Shown piece after piece: positions 1 to 9,037 of a DNA stretch of 64,000 bases. The notes under the pieces are model-generated. The model saw only the letters and a list, made by a program, of their open reading frames with translations. It did not search any database and was not told the origin of the DNA. Source of the DNA: Odoribacter laneus YIT 12061 (GTDB lineage: Bacteria; Bacteroidota; Bacteroidia; Bacteroidales; Marinifilaceae). Every line of letters begins with the position of its first letter. Positions within the stretch are counted from its first letter, which is position 1. The position numbers and the translations under genes are program-made. The DNA lies in NCBI RefSeq assembly GCF_000243215.1, contig NZ_JH594597.1, forward strand, positions 180,255 through 244,254, read 5' to 3'.

Positions 1-355
1 GAACGTAAATTTTAGCTAAATTAAACTCTACAAATAATAATTAAAGTAAGTTTTTTCAGCTTTGTTAGAAAACGATAAACACTCTTTTTCGTTCTCTGAT
101 CAGCATTTCGTTGATAGGTGCACTTAAGGAACTAACAAACGAACCTTGGGTTCGGATGAAATCTGCTGTCGATTTTTTTATCGGGAACCAAGTTCCGCCG
201 ACTAGATCCCGAGGATTATTCATCAGCAGTGCGCTTATCACGAAAGCTGATCTATTTAAATCTATTTTTTCCAGACATAAAAGATACTTCGGAGACGGCA
301 AGTAATAAATAAATTCATTTTTGAGCAATTTGCTTTAAGCCTCATTTTTAATAGG
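1..355. other. Left-edge region without a supportable gene
   Basis: This stretch lies before the first convincing gene. Two overlapping open frames exist on opposite strands (65-328 minus, 111-305 plus), but neither has a recognisable domain, signal peptide or clear ribosome binding site, and they are near mirror images over the same DNA. I see no tRNA fold or strong terminator. It may be the end of a decayed gene continuing outside the window. Confidence 0.4.
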
Positions 356-982
356 TCAGACAAAAAAAATGCTGATCCCTATACAGACATAGATAAAAGC
401 CTCCGCTATATTCATCCAATAAGCAAACCGGGGCCTTTTCATAACACCCGCAGAAAGTTTATCTGCTACCAGAGCCACAGCAGAGAATACACATAACGCC
501 TGAAGGATAAATAAAAGTCCTAAAAAAAGCATCTGAAACACCGCATTTCCCTTTTCCATAGTAATAAATTGCGGGAAGAAAGCTAAAAAAAATAATATAA
601 CCTTCGGATTGAGTAAATTCATCCATATCCCCCTACGAAATAAACGATATACCGGAATATTTTCTGAAGAAAAACGCAATGAAACTTTATTCCGGCAAAA
701 AAACGCCTTCCCTCCCAAATAAAGCAAATAGATTCCCCCTGCTATTTTTAACACAGTAAAAGCAAAAGCAGAACCGGCTAACAGAGCAGATAATCCCAGC
801 GTTACAGCAGTTACATGAAAAATAAGTCCTGTACAAAGTCCGGAAGCAAATACGATTCCAGCCTTTTTCCCTCGGTTAATGCTCTGTGTAATCACAAACA
901 AAATATCCGGACCAGGCATAAGTGTCAAGAATATGGCAGCAATTAAAAAACCCCATACATTCATAAAATCCATTTCAATCAA
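356..982 (-). CDS. LysE/RhtB-family amino-acid exporter
   Basis: A 208-residue inner-membrane protein made almost entirely of hydrophobic helices, the usual length for LysE/RhtB (threonine/homoserine/lysine efflux) proteins. The N-terminal half holds the family-typical stretch with MPGPD near residues 23-27, followed by a short Ser-Ile-rich segment and a GxxxG-rich second helix (ASGLCTGL). The family expels amino acids or their analogues by proton exchange; the substrate cannot be read from sequence. There are alternative starts at the internal Met codons (MDF, four residues in), and that one fits a typical LysE N-terminus. It is monocistronic and divergent from the antiporter gene to its right. 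Confidence 0.85.
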   Translation of the reverse strand: MIEMDFMNVWGFLIAAIFLTLMPGPDILFVITQSINRGKKAGIVFASGLCTGLIFHVTAVTLGLSALLAGSAFAFTVLKIAGGIYLLYLGGKAFFCRNKVSLRFSSENIPVYRLFRRGIWMNLLNPKVILFFLAFFPQFITMEKGNAVFQMLFLGLLFILQALCVFSAVALVADKLSAGVMKRPRFAYWMNIAEAFIYVCIGISIFFV

Positions 983-1096
983 TTTTTCCGGATCCCAGTG
1001 CGTTTTTCAAAATCCCAGACAAAAATAAAGATAAATTTTAAAAACATCACCACTCGGAAAGCCAGGTTAAAAAGAGGAAGGCAAGTTTTAAAAAGC

Positions 1097-1104
1097 TATC
1101 TTTG
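1097..1104 (+). promoter_or_regulatory. Bacteroidetes -7 promoter element for the CaCA antiporter
   Basis: TATCTTTG matches the Bacteroidetes consensus TAnnTTTG exactly, 65 bases before the antiporter start codon. A good TTTG -33 box at the usual 19-21 base distance is not obvious, which is common. Known: this element is bound by the primary sigma factor of Bacteroidetes. Inference: transcription starts near 1110. Confidence 0.6.
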
Positions 1105-1168
1105 CAAAGGTGCAAAACCTAAGGCGGGGAAAGTGCGTAAATAGCTTATTCTAAAACAAAACAATACT

Positions 1169-2122
1169 ATGTTATTAAACTTTATCTGGCTTATTCTGGG
1201 TTTTATCATTTTAATCTATGGAGCCAATAAATTGGTAGATGGGGGAGCAGCTCTTGCTTTTCGCTTGAATATTCCGAATATCGTTATCGGATTAACAGTG
1301 GTGGCTTTTGGTACTTCTACTCCAGAGCTGGTCGTAAATCTATTCTCTTCCGCCGAAAAACAATCGGAATTAGCGTTAGGAAATGTCCTAGGGAGTAATA
1401 TTTTTAATATACTAGGGATTCTGGGAATCACAGCCCTGATTTCTCCCATCGCAGTAAAAAAAGCCACCACCTGGGTAGAGGTCCCCCTGGCCTTATTGGC
1501 AGCCTTTCTAATTTTAATTATGTTTGGAGACAATCATTGGCCTACCCCCACCCCCTACATTATCAGCCGGACGGAAGGAATTGTATTACTTTGTTTCTTT
1601 GTCCTTTTTATCGCCTATACGTTAATGTTAGCCAAGAAAGGAGAGGCAGAAGAAATTAAAATTAAAAATTATACTATAGGAAAATCCCTATTCTGGATCC
1701 TTATCGGATTAGTCGGACTCATCATCGGAGGACGCTTATTGGTAAAAGGAGCTGTTCAAATAGCAGAAAGCCTCGGCATTTCTCAACGAATCATCGCCAT
1801 CACTATTGTTTCAATCGGAACCTCTCTTCCGGAATTAGCCACCTCCCTCGTAGCGGCCCGGAAAAAAAATGTCGATATGGCCATCGGAAATGTAGTAGGT
1901 TCTAATATTTTCAATACTTTTCTGATATTAGGAGTATCTGCATTAATCTCCCCTATCCACATGTCCATGGCAAATTTACCCGATATCGGTATGAATCTGC
2001 TCTCTGCTCTCCTCTTATTCGTTTTCATTTTTACAGGAAGAGGCCGCCAAATTGAAAGATGGGAAGGATCTATTTTTCTATTTCTCTATATTTCCTATAT
2101 AATTTGGCTGATTTTGGGATAA
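1169..2122 (+). CDS. Calcium/sodium antiporter (CaCA family, YrbG-like)
   Basis: A 317-residue polytopic membrane protein of the K+-dependent Na+/Ca2+ exchanger-related family, exchanging cytoplasmic Ca2+ for Na+ or H+. Both alpha repeats that form the ion path are visible: GTSTPE (48-53) with GNVLGSNIFN (71-80), and GTSLPE (about 217-222) with GNVVGSNIFN (about 240-249). The acidic residues within the GTSxPE motifs are the expected cation ligands. Length and two-fold internal symmetry match intact bacterial members. It has its own promoter and is followed by a short gap, so it appears monocistronic. Ion specificity is inferred from the family. Confidence 0.92.
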   Translation: MLLNFIWLILGFIILIYGANKLVDGGAALAFRLNIPNIVIGLTVVAFGTSTPELVVNLFSSAEKQSELALGNVLGSNIFNILGILGITALISPIAVKKATTWVEVPLALLAAFLILIMFGDNHWPTPTPYIISRTEGIVLLCFFVLFIAYTLMLAKKGEAEEIKIKNYTIGKSLFWILIGLVGLIIGGRLLVKGAVQIAESLGISQRIIAITIVSIGTSLPELATSLVAARKKNVDMAIGNVVGSNIFNTFLILGVSALISPIHMSMANLPDIGMNLLSALLLFVFIFTGRGRQIERWEGSIFLFLYISYIIWLILG

Positions 2123-2266
2123 AAATGTCCGGATAGCCTGAACAAAAACGAGATTTGTTTTTGAAGTATTTTTTGATTATTAATAGTTTAGCAAACTTTT
2201 CGAGAAACATTTCCACAACTTTTTCTTTCTTTTTGGAGTATACTATCCTATAAAAAAGAAATAGTT

Positions 2267-3013
2267 ATGGAACGGGAAAATTTTCACATTGAACCAGGAG
2301 CACCTATGTTTAATAAGGGATATTCAATCATTATAGATACCAAAGGTCCCTATTTTGTATATGGGAAACCTACTTTACGACAAGAATTCATTGTTCCAAA
2401 TGCCGAAGGCGAAGCTTGGGAATACAAAACGGGAATTACTTATAAAGTAGATCATGAACCCATGGTCCTATGCAGATGCGGACATTCTCAGACAAAACCG
2501 TTTTGCGACGGTTCACATACTCAAATAGACTGGGATCCTACCCTTTCTGCCGACCGTAAACCATTGCTAGACAATGTTGAAATCTCGGAAGGAGAAGAAT
2601 TGCAACTATTGGATAATAAAACTTATTGTGTGCATGCCCGTTTTTGTATGGCCAAAGGCACAGTATGGCATTTAGTGGAACAATCCAATCGTCCGGAAGC
2701 CCAGGAGTTAACAATCCGGGAAACATTTCATTGTCCTTCAGGTCGTTTGAAACTCAGGGATAAAAAAAAAGATGAATTTTTAGAACCCCGCTTGGAACCT
2801 TCTCTCAGTTTGATTGAAGATCCCCAGAAAAATTGCAGTGGCCCGATTTGGGTAAAAGGAGGTATTCCGATGGAAGACAGCGAATGCACACCTTATGAGA
2901 TACGGAATCGGGTTACTTTATGCCGCTGTGGTAATTCCCACAATAAACCTTATTGCGACGGTTCTCATATGAGGACGCAATTCAGTGATGGCCAACCCGG
3001 CTTGACAAGTTAA
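2267..3013 (+). CDS. Double CDGSH-type iron-sulfur protein
   Basis: A 248-residue soluble protein with two complete CDGSH [2Fe-2S] sites. Site one has C69-x-C71 and C80-DGS-H84; site two has C219-x-C221 and C230-DGS-H234, both with the three-Cys/one-His ligand set of mitoNEET-like proteins. Between them lies a Cys-containing region (around residues 120-155) similar to the divergent 4Fe-4S single-cluster domain often paired with CDGSH domains. Likely role is electron transfer or redox sensing in the cytoplasm; the partner is unknown. The C-terminus is 7 bases from the convergent TPM gene, leaving no room for a dedicated terminator. Confidence 0.88.
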   Translation: MERENFHIEPGAPMFNKGYSIIIDTKGPYFVYGKPTLRQEFIVPNAEGEAWEYKTGITYKVDHEPMVLCRCGHSQTKPFCDGSHTQIDWDPTLSADRKPLLDNVEISEGEELQLLDNKTYCVHARFCMAKGTVWHLVEQSNRPEAQELTIRETFHCPSGRLKLRDKKKDEFLEPRLEPSLSLIEDPQKNCSGPIWVKGGIPMEDSECTPYEIRNRVTLCRCGNSHNKPYCDGSHMRTQFSDGQPGLTS

Positions 3014-3020
3014 ACTGTAT

Positions 3021-3782
3021 TTACCAGCTTCCGCTAGCTCCTCCTCCCCCAAAACTCCCTCCGCCGAATCCTCCGAAAGAACCGCTTCCTCCCCGAAAGG
3101 AACCAAAGCTGCTTCCTCCCCCGAATCCTCCAAAAAAGATAGGAGGAAATCCGTCCTTATCATGCCCTCCCGTCGTATACCCTTTCCGACGCTTGACAAA
3201 TAAAGGTATTAGAAATAGTATACCCAAAGGAATCCATAGCCAGGCGAGTCCCCCCTCTCCTGTTCGCTTTGCATATTCGTCTGCTGTATACTCACCTCCC
3301 GTTAAGTCCATCAATACATTCGTAGCTTTATCTACCCCCGCATAATAACGTCCCTTTTGAAATTCCGGAATCACCTCATTGCGAATGATACGGGAGGCAA
3401 TGGCATCCGGCACTACTCCTTCCAAACCATATCCTACGGCAATAGCAACCTGTCCCTTTTCATTTCCCTTTTTAGGTTTTATCAAAATCAAGATTCCATT
3501 ATCTTTTCCTTTTTGTCCGACGCCCCATTTTTCAGCCAGACGTTGGGCATAATCATTAGGCGCGTACCCATTGAGCGTGGGAACCGTGGCGATAGCAATC
3601 TGGGTGGAAGAAGTATCATTAAAATTCCGCAATTTCTTTTCTAAGGCAGCCTGCTGCTGCGGAGTAAAGAGTTGCGTAAAATCATTCACAATACGTTTCG
3701 GACGCATAGGCTCTGGAAAATCCTGTGCCTGAATACTCATAACCAACACTAACAAAACCCCCAATACAAAAAAACGTCTCAT
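3021..3782 (-). CDS. TPM-domain protein (YgcG family), Gly-Ser-rich tail
   Basis: A 253-residue secreted or membrane-tethered protein. It begins with a signal peptide ending near AQDFP, followed by a TPM_phosphatase domain (roughly 30-165, with FNDTSSTQIAIATV and GYGLEGVVPDAIASRIIRNEV), then a transmembrane helix (about 180-195) and a low-complexity Gly/Ser/Phe tail. TPM proteins are implicated in photosystem repair in plants and as membrane-associated phosphatases or chaperones in bacteria; the true role here is unknown. It is the last gene of a lemA-TPM-TPM operon, a widely conserved arrangement, with an 8-base gap to its upstream neighbour. Confidence 0.88.
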   Translation of the reverse strand: MRRFFVLGVLLVLVMSIQAQDFPEPMRPKRIVNDFTQLFTPQQQAALEKKLRNFNDTSSTQIAIATVPTLNGYAPNDYAQRLAEKWGVGQKGKDNGILILIKPKKGNEKGQVAIAVGYGLEGVVPDAIASRIIRNEVIPEFQKGRYYAGVDKATNVLMDLTGGEYTADEYAKRTGEGGLAWLWIPLGILFLIPLFVKRRKGYTTGGHDKDGFPPIFFGGFGGGSSFGSFRGGSGSFGGFGGGSFGGGGASGSW

Positions 3783-3790
3783 AAACTTTT

Positions 3791-4231
3791 TTATTTTTTA
3801 AATGATATCTCATCCGAAAGTTCGTTGATATCTCCCGGTTGACAAGGAAAATATTTCTTTAATTGTATGCCGATCCCCCTTACCGCTTCACAAACCCCTT
3901 CACAAATCAATCCCTGCCGAAATCTATCTATCATCCGGTTTTTAATTTCATCCCAAAAGTCAAAGGGTACTTTAGCATTGATACCAGCATCTCCCAAAAT
4001 CGCCATCTTTTTATCTTCTAAGGCTACATAGACCAATACCCCATTGCGCAAAGCCGTTTTATGCATTCTCAATTGAGCAAATACCTGTGCTGCACAATCC
4101 AATACATCCTTTTTACAATAATTTTCAAAATGAATACGGATTTCCCCCGAAGTATTTCTCTCTGCTTCCTGAATGGCAACGACCATAGCCTCTTTCTGCT
4201 CCAAGGTAAAATGTTTTTCCGGAGATAACAT
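3791..4231 (-). CDS. TPM-domain protein, short form
   Basis: A 146-residue protein with a single TPM domain and no signal peptide or transmembrane helix. Recognisable features are the SGEIRIHFEN strand, the LRNGVLVYVALEDKKMAILGDAGINAKVPFDFW core and the C-terminal helix. It sits between lemA (11-base gap) and the longer TPM gene (8-base gap), so the three are almost certainly co-transcribed. Presumably it acts with the LemA anchor at the inner membrane; function is not established. The start has a long first helix rich in Glu and Lys that is typical of this subfamily. Confidence 0.85.
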   Translation of the reverse strand: MLSPEKHFTLEQKEAMVVAIQEAERNTSGEIRIHFENYCKKDVLDCAAQVFAQLRMHKTALRNGVLVYVALEDKKMAILGDAGINAKVPFDFWDEIKNRMIDRFRQGLICEGVCEAVRGIGIQLKKYFPCQPGDINELSDEISFKK

Positions 4232-4242
4232 AGAATCAATAT

Positions 4243-4833
4243 TTAAAATTCAACTTTAGGAGCGTTTTCTGCCCCGGCATTCGCTTCAAAATAAGGCTTG
4301 GGGGTAAATCCAAACATACCTGCAATTATATTCTTAGGAAATTGACGAATATAAGCGTTATACGTACGTACGGTATCGTTAAATTTACGTCTCTCGACAG
4401 CAATCCGATTCTCCGTACCCTCCAATTGAGCCTGCAATTCCAAAAAATTCTGATTTGCCTTTAAATCAGGATAACTTTCAGAAATAGCCATTAACCGGGA
4501 AAGAGCAGAAGATAATTCCCCCTGTGTCCGGTTTAATCTCTGCATACTCGCTTCATCCAGCTGTTCAAAATTAATTTGCGTCTGAGTGGCTTTTGCCCGG
4601 GCATTTACCACATCTGTCAACGTCTGCTGCTCATGTGCAGCATAACCTTTTACAGTATTTACCAAATTCGGAATCAAATCCAAACGACGTTGATACTGGT
4701 TTTCTACATTCGACCATTGTGCGGCAACCGTTTCGCTCATTTTTACCATCCCGTTGTAACTACCCCGGAACCACAAAAAAATAGCCAGAATAATAACCCC
4801 AATTACAATTAATACAATATACCCTTTTTTCAT
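4243..4833 (-). CDS. lemA: LemA family protein
   Basis: A 196-residue protein with one N-terminal transmembrane segment (about residues 5-23) followed by a long helical-bundle domain on the outer side. The family hallmarks VAAQWSNVENQYQRRLDLIPNL and the closing region RQFPKNIIAGMFGF plus PKPYFE are present. LemA proteins adopt a helical bundle and are routinely encoded next to TPM proteins, as here. The function remains undefined; a membrane scaffold for the TPM partners is the natural inference. It is the first gene of its operon. Confidence 0.92.
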   Translation of the reverse strand: MKKGYIVLIVIGVIILAIFLWFRGSYNGMVKMSETVAAQWSNVENQYQRRLDLIPNLVNTVKGYAAHEQQTLTDVVNARAKATQTQINFEQLDEASMQRLNRTQGELSSALSRLMAISESYPDLKANQNFLELQAQLEGTENRIAVERRKFNDTVRTYNAYIRQFPKNIIAGMFGFTPKPYFEANAGAENAPKVEF

Positions 4834-5133
4834 ATAGGAAATTTTACTTTATAATATAATTATCATAACTTATTCAGCAATTTTAATACCATTCGTTCCA
4901 TTTATTCTACTAAAAAAAAATTCTTAGAGAATATATTGTATTATAACGATTTATAAAAACCTAAGTTTATTTCTTACCTCAAAAAAATAAAAGAATTTGC
5001 CAAAATGGCAGCATCAGGCCTGCAAAGCTTTCCAATAGAACAATATGATTCCTTCTTTTTAATTTTTCTCCACATTATTCCATTTTCCACAGTTTTGAAC
5101 TTCATAATACAATTTTCCGAGAGAAGTAACGCA
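4834..5133. other. Intergenic region after the exporter operon
   Basis: About 300 AT-rich bases between hlyD and lemA, both on the minus strand. It contains the operon terminator described separately and presumably the lemA promoter on the left side. A 43-codon minus-strand frame (4974-5105) runs through the terminator hairpin and is not considered real. Confidence 0.5.
4985..5010 (-). terminator. Rho-independent terminator of the exporter operon
   Basis: On the minus strand a short perfect stem TGCCA-TTT-TGGCA (4998-5010) is followed by an AT-rich tract with a run of T residues. It lies about 125 bases past the hlyD stop codon and fits as the end of the C39-ABC/hlyD transcript. Confidence 0.5.
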
Positions 5134-6459
5134 TCATAACAGATTGTCCGCAATTTTTTCCGGTTGAGACTCGAAACCTTCCTTAAAGATTTTTTTCAGC
5201 GGCATAAAAAAACGTTCTATTAAACGTAAATCATCCGTTATAATATCGGCCTGTGCTTCCATTTCCGGACTAAAAGGTAATTCTTTTTTATAATTGGTAT
5301 GAAGCCCGTCCGGAAGCAGAATTTCAATCATATAGTTATTCTGGTTGGGAACTAAGGAAATAGAAGAAACCTGCCCCTTGACAATACCAAATTCCTGATC
5401 CGGATAACTTGTAAACCGAATAATTACCCGCTGACCTACTTTCACTTTTCCGGAACGCTGAGCTGGCAACATGGCTTTTCCAATCAATTGCTCTTTCTCC
5501 CCGGGAACAATATTAAAAACAATTTCATTCGCCGTCACATATTGATTGACATACCGGATTTGTGTAAAAGAGACAATCCCCGAAACAGAAGCTTTCAACA
5601 CATAATTCAATTCCCAATTGTTGATTTCATTCAATAACTGCTCGGCAGCGACCGAATAGTTCTGATATAAAACCTTTTCTTTTTCCGCTTGCTGTAATTC
5701 ATAATCCAAAATATCCGCTTCTAAATCTCCGATTTGAATTTGTAAATTATCAATAGAAGCCTTGAGTTGCTCGTAAACTGTTCGCTTTTGCAATAATTGA
5801 GTACGGGTCACTTCCAAATCCGCTGCTGCCAGAATTCCCTCTTCAAATAGTATGGAATCCCTATCGTACTGCTTTTTACCAATTTCATACTGTTCCTGCT
5901 GTATTTGCAATTGCCCAATTAAATTGCGATGATAAACTTCGTATTTACCAATCTGCTTTCTCAAAGAATTTATTTTCTGAGGATAATAATTTAAAACTTT
6001 ATAATTTTTAAAATCATATAAACTCCGCAAAAAATTAGTATACAAGGATTGCGCATTTCCCAATTTTAACTCTCTTTCAGCATTAAAAAGCAAAAGGGCA
6101 GTGTCTGGCTCGTTTACTATAGGTATCAAAGTATTCCGCAATTGCAAAATATCTTCTGTAACCGCTGTATTTTCAATAACAGCCAAGTAATCCCCACTCC
6201 CTACTTTTTGTTTATCTTCTATATATAAACTTGTCAGGCGTCCATTCGCCCGGGCAATTATTTGCACGGCAGGATTGTCACTTGTCAATGTCATCGTAGC
6301 AGTAATCGTATCCGGATAACGAAAAAAGAAACTTCCTATCAGAAGAGTGAGAATAATGACAAAAAATAAGGTGATGCCCCAGCGTAGTATCCAACTGGGC
6401 ATATGTCCCATCACTTCCTGTACTTCTTCACTTCGTAATTCGATATCTTTCTCTGGCAT
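5134..6459 (-). CDS. HlyD-type membrane fusion protein of a peptide exporter
   Basis: A 441-residue periplasmic adaptor of a type I secretion system. A cytoplasmic N-terminus of about 25 residues precedes one transmembrane helix (about 26-47). Next come a split lipoyl/barrel-sandwich domain (around 60-95 and again 295-320), a long coiled-coil hairpin (about 150-275, rich in Gln/Glu/Leu heptads) and a beta-barrel domain. It would connect the ABC transporter encoded directly upstream (18-base gap) to an outer-membrane channel. No TolC-like gene is present in the window, so the channel must be encoded elsewhere. Confidence 0.88.
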   Translation of the reverse strand: MPEKDIELRSEEVQEVMGHMPSWILRWGITLFFVIILTLLIGSFFFRYPDTITATMTLTSDNPAVQIIARANGRLTSLYIEDKQKVGSGDYLAVIENTAVTEDILQLRNTLIPIVNEPDTALLLFNAERELKLGNAQSLYTNFLRSLYDFKNYKVLNYYPQKINSLRKQIGKYEVYHRNLIGQLQIQQEQYEIGKKQYDRDSILFEEGILAAADLEVTRTQLLQKRTVYEQLKASIDNLQIQIGDLEADILDYELQQAEKEKVLYQNYSVAAEQLLNEINNWELNYVLKASVSGIVSFTQIRYVNQYVTANEIVFNIVPGEKEQLIGKAMLPAQRSGKVKVGQRVIIRFTSYPDQEFGIVKGQVSSISLVPNQNNYMIEILLPDGLHTNYKKELPFSPEMEAQADIITDDLRLIERFFMPLKKIFKEGFESQPEKIADNLL

Positions 6460-6477
6460 AAAAAATACAATTAATCG

Positions 6478-8682
6478 TTATTTTCCCAATTCCAACTGAT
6501 TTTTTACTAGCCGGTAATAGATCCCCTTCAAACAAGTCAGCTCCTGATGAGTGCCCTCTTCGACGATCCCCCCTTTATCCAATACGACAATCTTATCCGC
6601 ATTCTGTACGGTCGAAAGCCGATGGGCCACAATAACAACTGTTTTTCCTCTATAAAACTCATTCAAATGCTCCATAATTTCCCTTTCGTTATTAGCATCC
6701 AAAGCATTTGTAGCCTCATCAAAGAAAAGAAAATCCGGATTTTTATAGACGGCCCGGGCAATGAGTATGCGCTGACGTTGCCCTTGACTGATTCCGCTTC
6801 CTTCCATACCGATTTTGGTATTATACCCCAAAGGCAAGGAATCGATAAATTGATCGATATTGGCAATCTGGGCAGCTTTCAATAAACGTTCCTTGTCTAT
6901 CACCTCTTCCCCTATTGCTATATTTTCCGCTATCGTCTCCGAAAAAATAAACCCATCCTGCATCACGGACCCCGTCACACTGCGCCATAAATGAGGATTT
7001 ATATTTTTTAAATAAACATCCCCTACTTTTATATTTCCCTTATTAGGGGTATAAAAACCCAATAATAATTTGATTAAAGTGGTTTTTCCACTCCCACTGG
7101 CTCCTACAATAGCCGTTATCTTATTCCGGGGAATAGTTAAATTCACATTGTTGAGTACATAATCAGGAGAACCATCGTAACTAAAACACAGGTTTTCAAT
7201 AGTAAAAGTATGATCCTGAGGTAAAAAAGAAACTTTATCGACAGCCGTTTCTTCCTCATCTTCCTTCTGATGAATTTCATTTAAACGCTCTAAACTGATT
7301 TTGGCATCCTGAAACGAACGGGCAAAACCGATAAATTGCTCAATGGGGGAGTTCAGTTGCCCGATAATATAAGTGAGCGACATCATCATACCCAAGGTCA
7401 TATTCCCCTCCACCACAGCCCGGGCTGCAATATAAGAAATCAAGATATTGGTAGTCTGATTAAAAAACACAGACCCGACTTGCTGATATTGCTGTAAAGC
7501 CAAACCTTTTACGCTTATCTTAAATAGTTTTACCTGTATACGCTCCCATTTCCATCTTTTCTGTGTTTCACAATTATTCAGTTTGATCTCCTGCATACCC
7601 GTAATAATCTGATAGAGAGTACTCTGTTCTGTCGATGCTTGTGAAAAACGACGCAAATCCAATTCCCTTCTGTACTTCATAAAGGACAATACCCAAATTA
7701 CATATAATAAATTGCCTAACAGGAAAAGTCCGAAAATAGATAAATCATAATAAGCCAATACGAACCCAAACACAATAAAATTGACAAATGAAAAAAGCGT
7801 GGAAATAGAAGAACCCGTTAAAAAAGACTCAATCCGGCTATGATCTCCAATACGCTGCATAATGTCCCCAATCATTTTGGTATCGAAAAAATGCAAAGGC
7901 AATCGCATTAGTTTTACCAAAAAATCAGAAATAAGAGAAATATTGATCCGGATATTCATATGCAATAACAACCAACTCCGGATAAAATCTACAGAAAGCC
8001 GGGCAATGAAAATAATCAGTTGGGCCACCAAAATAAGAGTGATAAAATTCAGGTTGTTGTCCCGAATACCAACGTCTACCAACGACTGTGTAAGAAAAGG
8101 AACAATGAGCTGCAATATACTCCCGATTACCATTCCCAAAACAAGTTGGACAAGCGCCTTTTTATGAGGAGAAAGATAACGGAAGAAAAAATTTAATTTC
8201 TTTTTGGCCTCCTTCCGGTCCTCCTCCATGGAGTAAAAATCCGGCGTAGGCTCTAGTACCAAAGCAACACCCGTATCCTGCCCCTTCTCCCGCGAACTGA
8301 TCCAACAACGTTTGAATTCTTCTTCATTGTAAGTCACCGTTTGAGTACCTGCAGGATCCCCAATCAGAATCTTATATTTATTACGACGTTTTCGAATCCG
8401 ATAGCAAACGACAAAATGCTGTTGATTCCAATGCAGAATACAAGGAAGCGGAAAATCATCCACCAATTGCTCAAAAGTAATTTTTACCCCCGTCGTACGA
8501 AACCCGATTGACTCCGCTGCCTCACTAATACCCAACAAAGAAACCCCCGAACGAGAAATAAAAGCTTTATCCCTCAAGGTTTGTAAACTATACACCCGAC
8601 CGTAATATTTCGCAATCATCCTCAAACAGGTCGGACCACAGTCCATTCTGTCTAATTGGGTATATACAGGATAATGCCACAT
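6478..8682 (-). CDS. Peptidase (C39)-containing ABC peptide exporter
   Basis: A 734-residue ABC transporter that cleaves and exports peptides with double-glycine leaders. The N-terminal C39 peptidase has all catalytic residues: C15 (DRMDCGPTC), H89 (QQHFVV) and D109 (GDPAG). A six-helix transmembrane domain spans about 165-450, followed by the ATPase domain with Walker A G527-T534, the signature SQGQRQR, and Walker B FLFFDEA. Such proteins mature bacteriocins or signalling peptides and dimerise in the inner membrane. The hlyD gene follows in the same operon. I find no gene nearby with a clear GG-type leader, so the substrate is unknown. Confidence 0.93.
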   Translation of the reverse strand: MWHYPVYTQLDRMDCGPTCLRMIAKYYGRVYSLQTLRDKAFISRSGVSLLGISEAAESIGFRTTGVKITFEQLVDDFPLPCILHWNQQHFVVCYRIRKRRNKYKILIGDPAGTQTVTYNEEEFKRCWISSREKGQDTGVALVLEPTPDFYSMEEDRKEAKKKLNFFFRYLSPHKKALVQLVLGMVIGSILQLIVPFLTQSLVDVGIRDNNLNFITLILVAQLIIFIARLSVDFIRSWLLLHMNIRINISLISDFLVKLMRLPLHFFDTKMIGDIMQRIGDHSRIESFLTGSSISTLFSFVNFIVFGFVLAYYDLSIFGLFLLGNLLYVIWVLSFMKYRRELDLRRFSQASTEQSTLYQIITGMQEIKLNNCETQKRWKWERIQVKLFKISVKGLALQQYQQVGSVFFNQTTNILISYIAARAVVEGNMTLGMMMSLTYIIGQLNSPIEQFIGFARSFQDAKISLERLNEIHQKEDEEETAVDKVSFLPQDHTFTIENLCFSYDGSPDYVLNNVNLTIPRNKITAIVGASGSGKTTLIKLLLGFYTPNKGNIKVGDVYLKNINPHLWRSVTGSVMQDGFIFSETIAENIAIGEEVIDKERLLKAAQIANIDQFIDSLPLGYNTKIGMEGSGISQGQRQRILIARAVYKNPDFLFFDEATNALDANNEREIMEHLNEFYRGKTVVIVAHRLSTVQNADKIVVLDKGGIVEEGTHQELTCLKGIYYRLVKNQLELGK

Positions 8683-9031
8683 ACACTTTGTTTATTCAAT
8701 ATTTACAAATATAGTTTTTCTTTTTCATTTAATAAGAAATTTTCATTGTTAATTAAAAAACACATTTATTAATTCAAAATATTATTATGCACAGATGATG
8801 GTTCCTCTCGAATCTTAAAAAAGAAGGGAGATTTTTCTATTGTAAACCTGTCTCAGTCAATATCCAGATTCACAAAAGTTATCTTTACTTCAAAAGAAAG
8901 GAGGAAGGATGGTTTATTGGGCATGCTACAGAGGGCCTTCCCTTTTTTATAAAGTTTCCATCTTTTTTCAGGGCAGCATAGATTTTAATGTAAATAAACA
9001 GGGATATATGCTTGCCGGAAAGTCCTACATT
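8683..9031. other. Intergenic region between exporter and receptor genes
   Basis: About 350 bases between the divergently positioned start of the ABC exporter and the end of the receptor gene. It holds the exporter promoter at its left end and, near the right end, the possible small frame and T-rich hairpin described separately. Nothing else is recognisable. Confidence 0.5.
8706..8713 (-). promoter_or_regulatory. -7 promoter element for the C39 ABC exporter operon
   Basis: On the minus strand TATATTTG matches TAnnTTTG, about 24 bases upstream of the ABC exporter start codon. The predicted transcript would have a leader of fewer than 20 bases. The expected -33 position is T-rich but lacks a clean TTTG. 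Confidence 0.55.
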
Positions 9032-9037
9032 TTATAA
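8909..9037 (+). CDS. Possible 42-aa small protein with strong Shine-Dalgarno
   Basis: A 42-codon frame begins MVYWACYRGPSLFYK and ends GKSYIL. It has an AAAGGAGG sequence (8897-8904) four bases before its ATG, an unusually perfect Shine-Dalgarno for a Bacteroidete. A weak -7-like TATCTTTA lies just upstream (about 8879). Its end overlaps the stop codon of the convergent receptor gene by 6 bases. No double-glycine leader is evident, although it lies beside the peptide exporter. Alternatively the AGGAGG/CCTTCC pairing with a following T run (8903-8948) marks a small RNA or terminator. Treat as tentative. Confidence 0.25.
   Translation: MVYWACYRGPSLFYKVSIFFQGSIDFNVNKQGYMLAGKSYIL

Noticed and set aside
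2918-3199. 93-codon minus-strand frame across the CDGSH and TPM gene ends
   Set aside because: It lies in the wrong frame of two solid genes and reflects the Gly/Ser-rich tail's repetitive codons.
4974-5105. 43-codon minus-strand frame just after hlyD, a possible exporter substrate
   Set aside because: It runs through the operon terminator hairpin, has no double-glycine leader and no ribosome binding signal.
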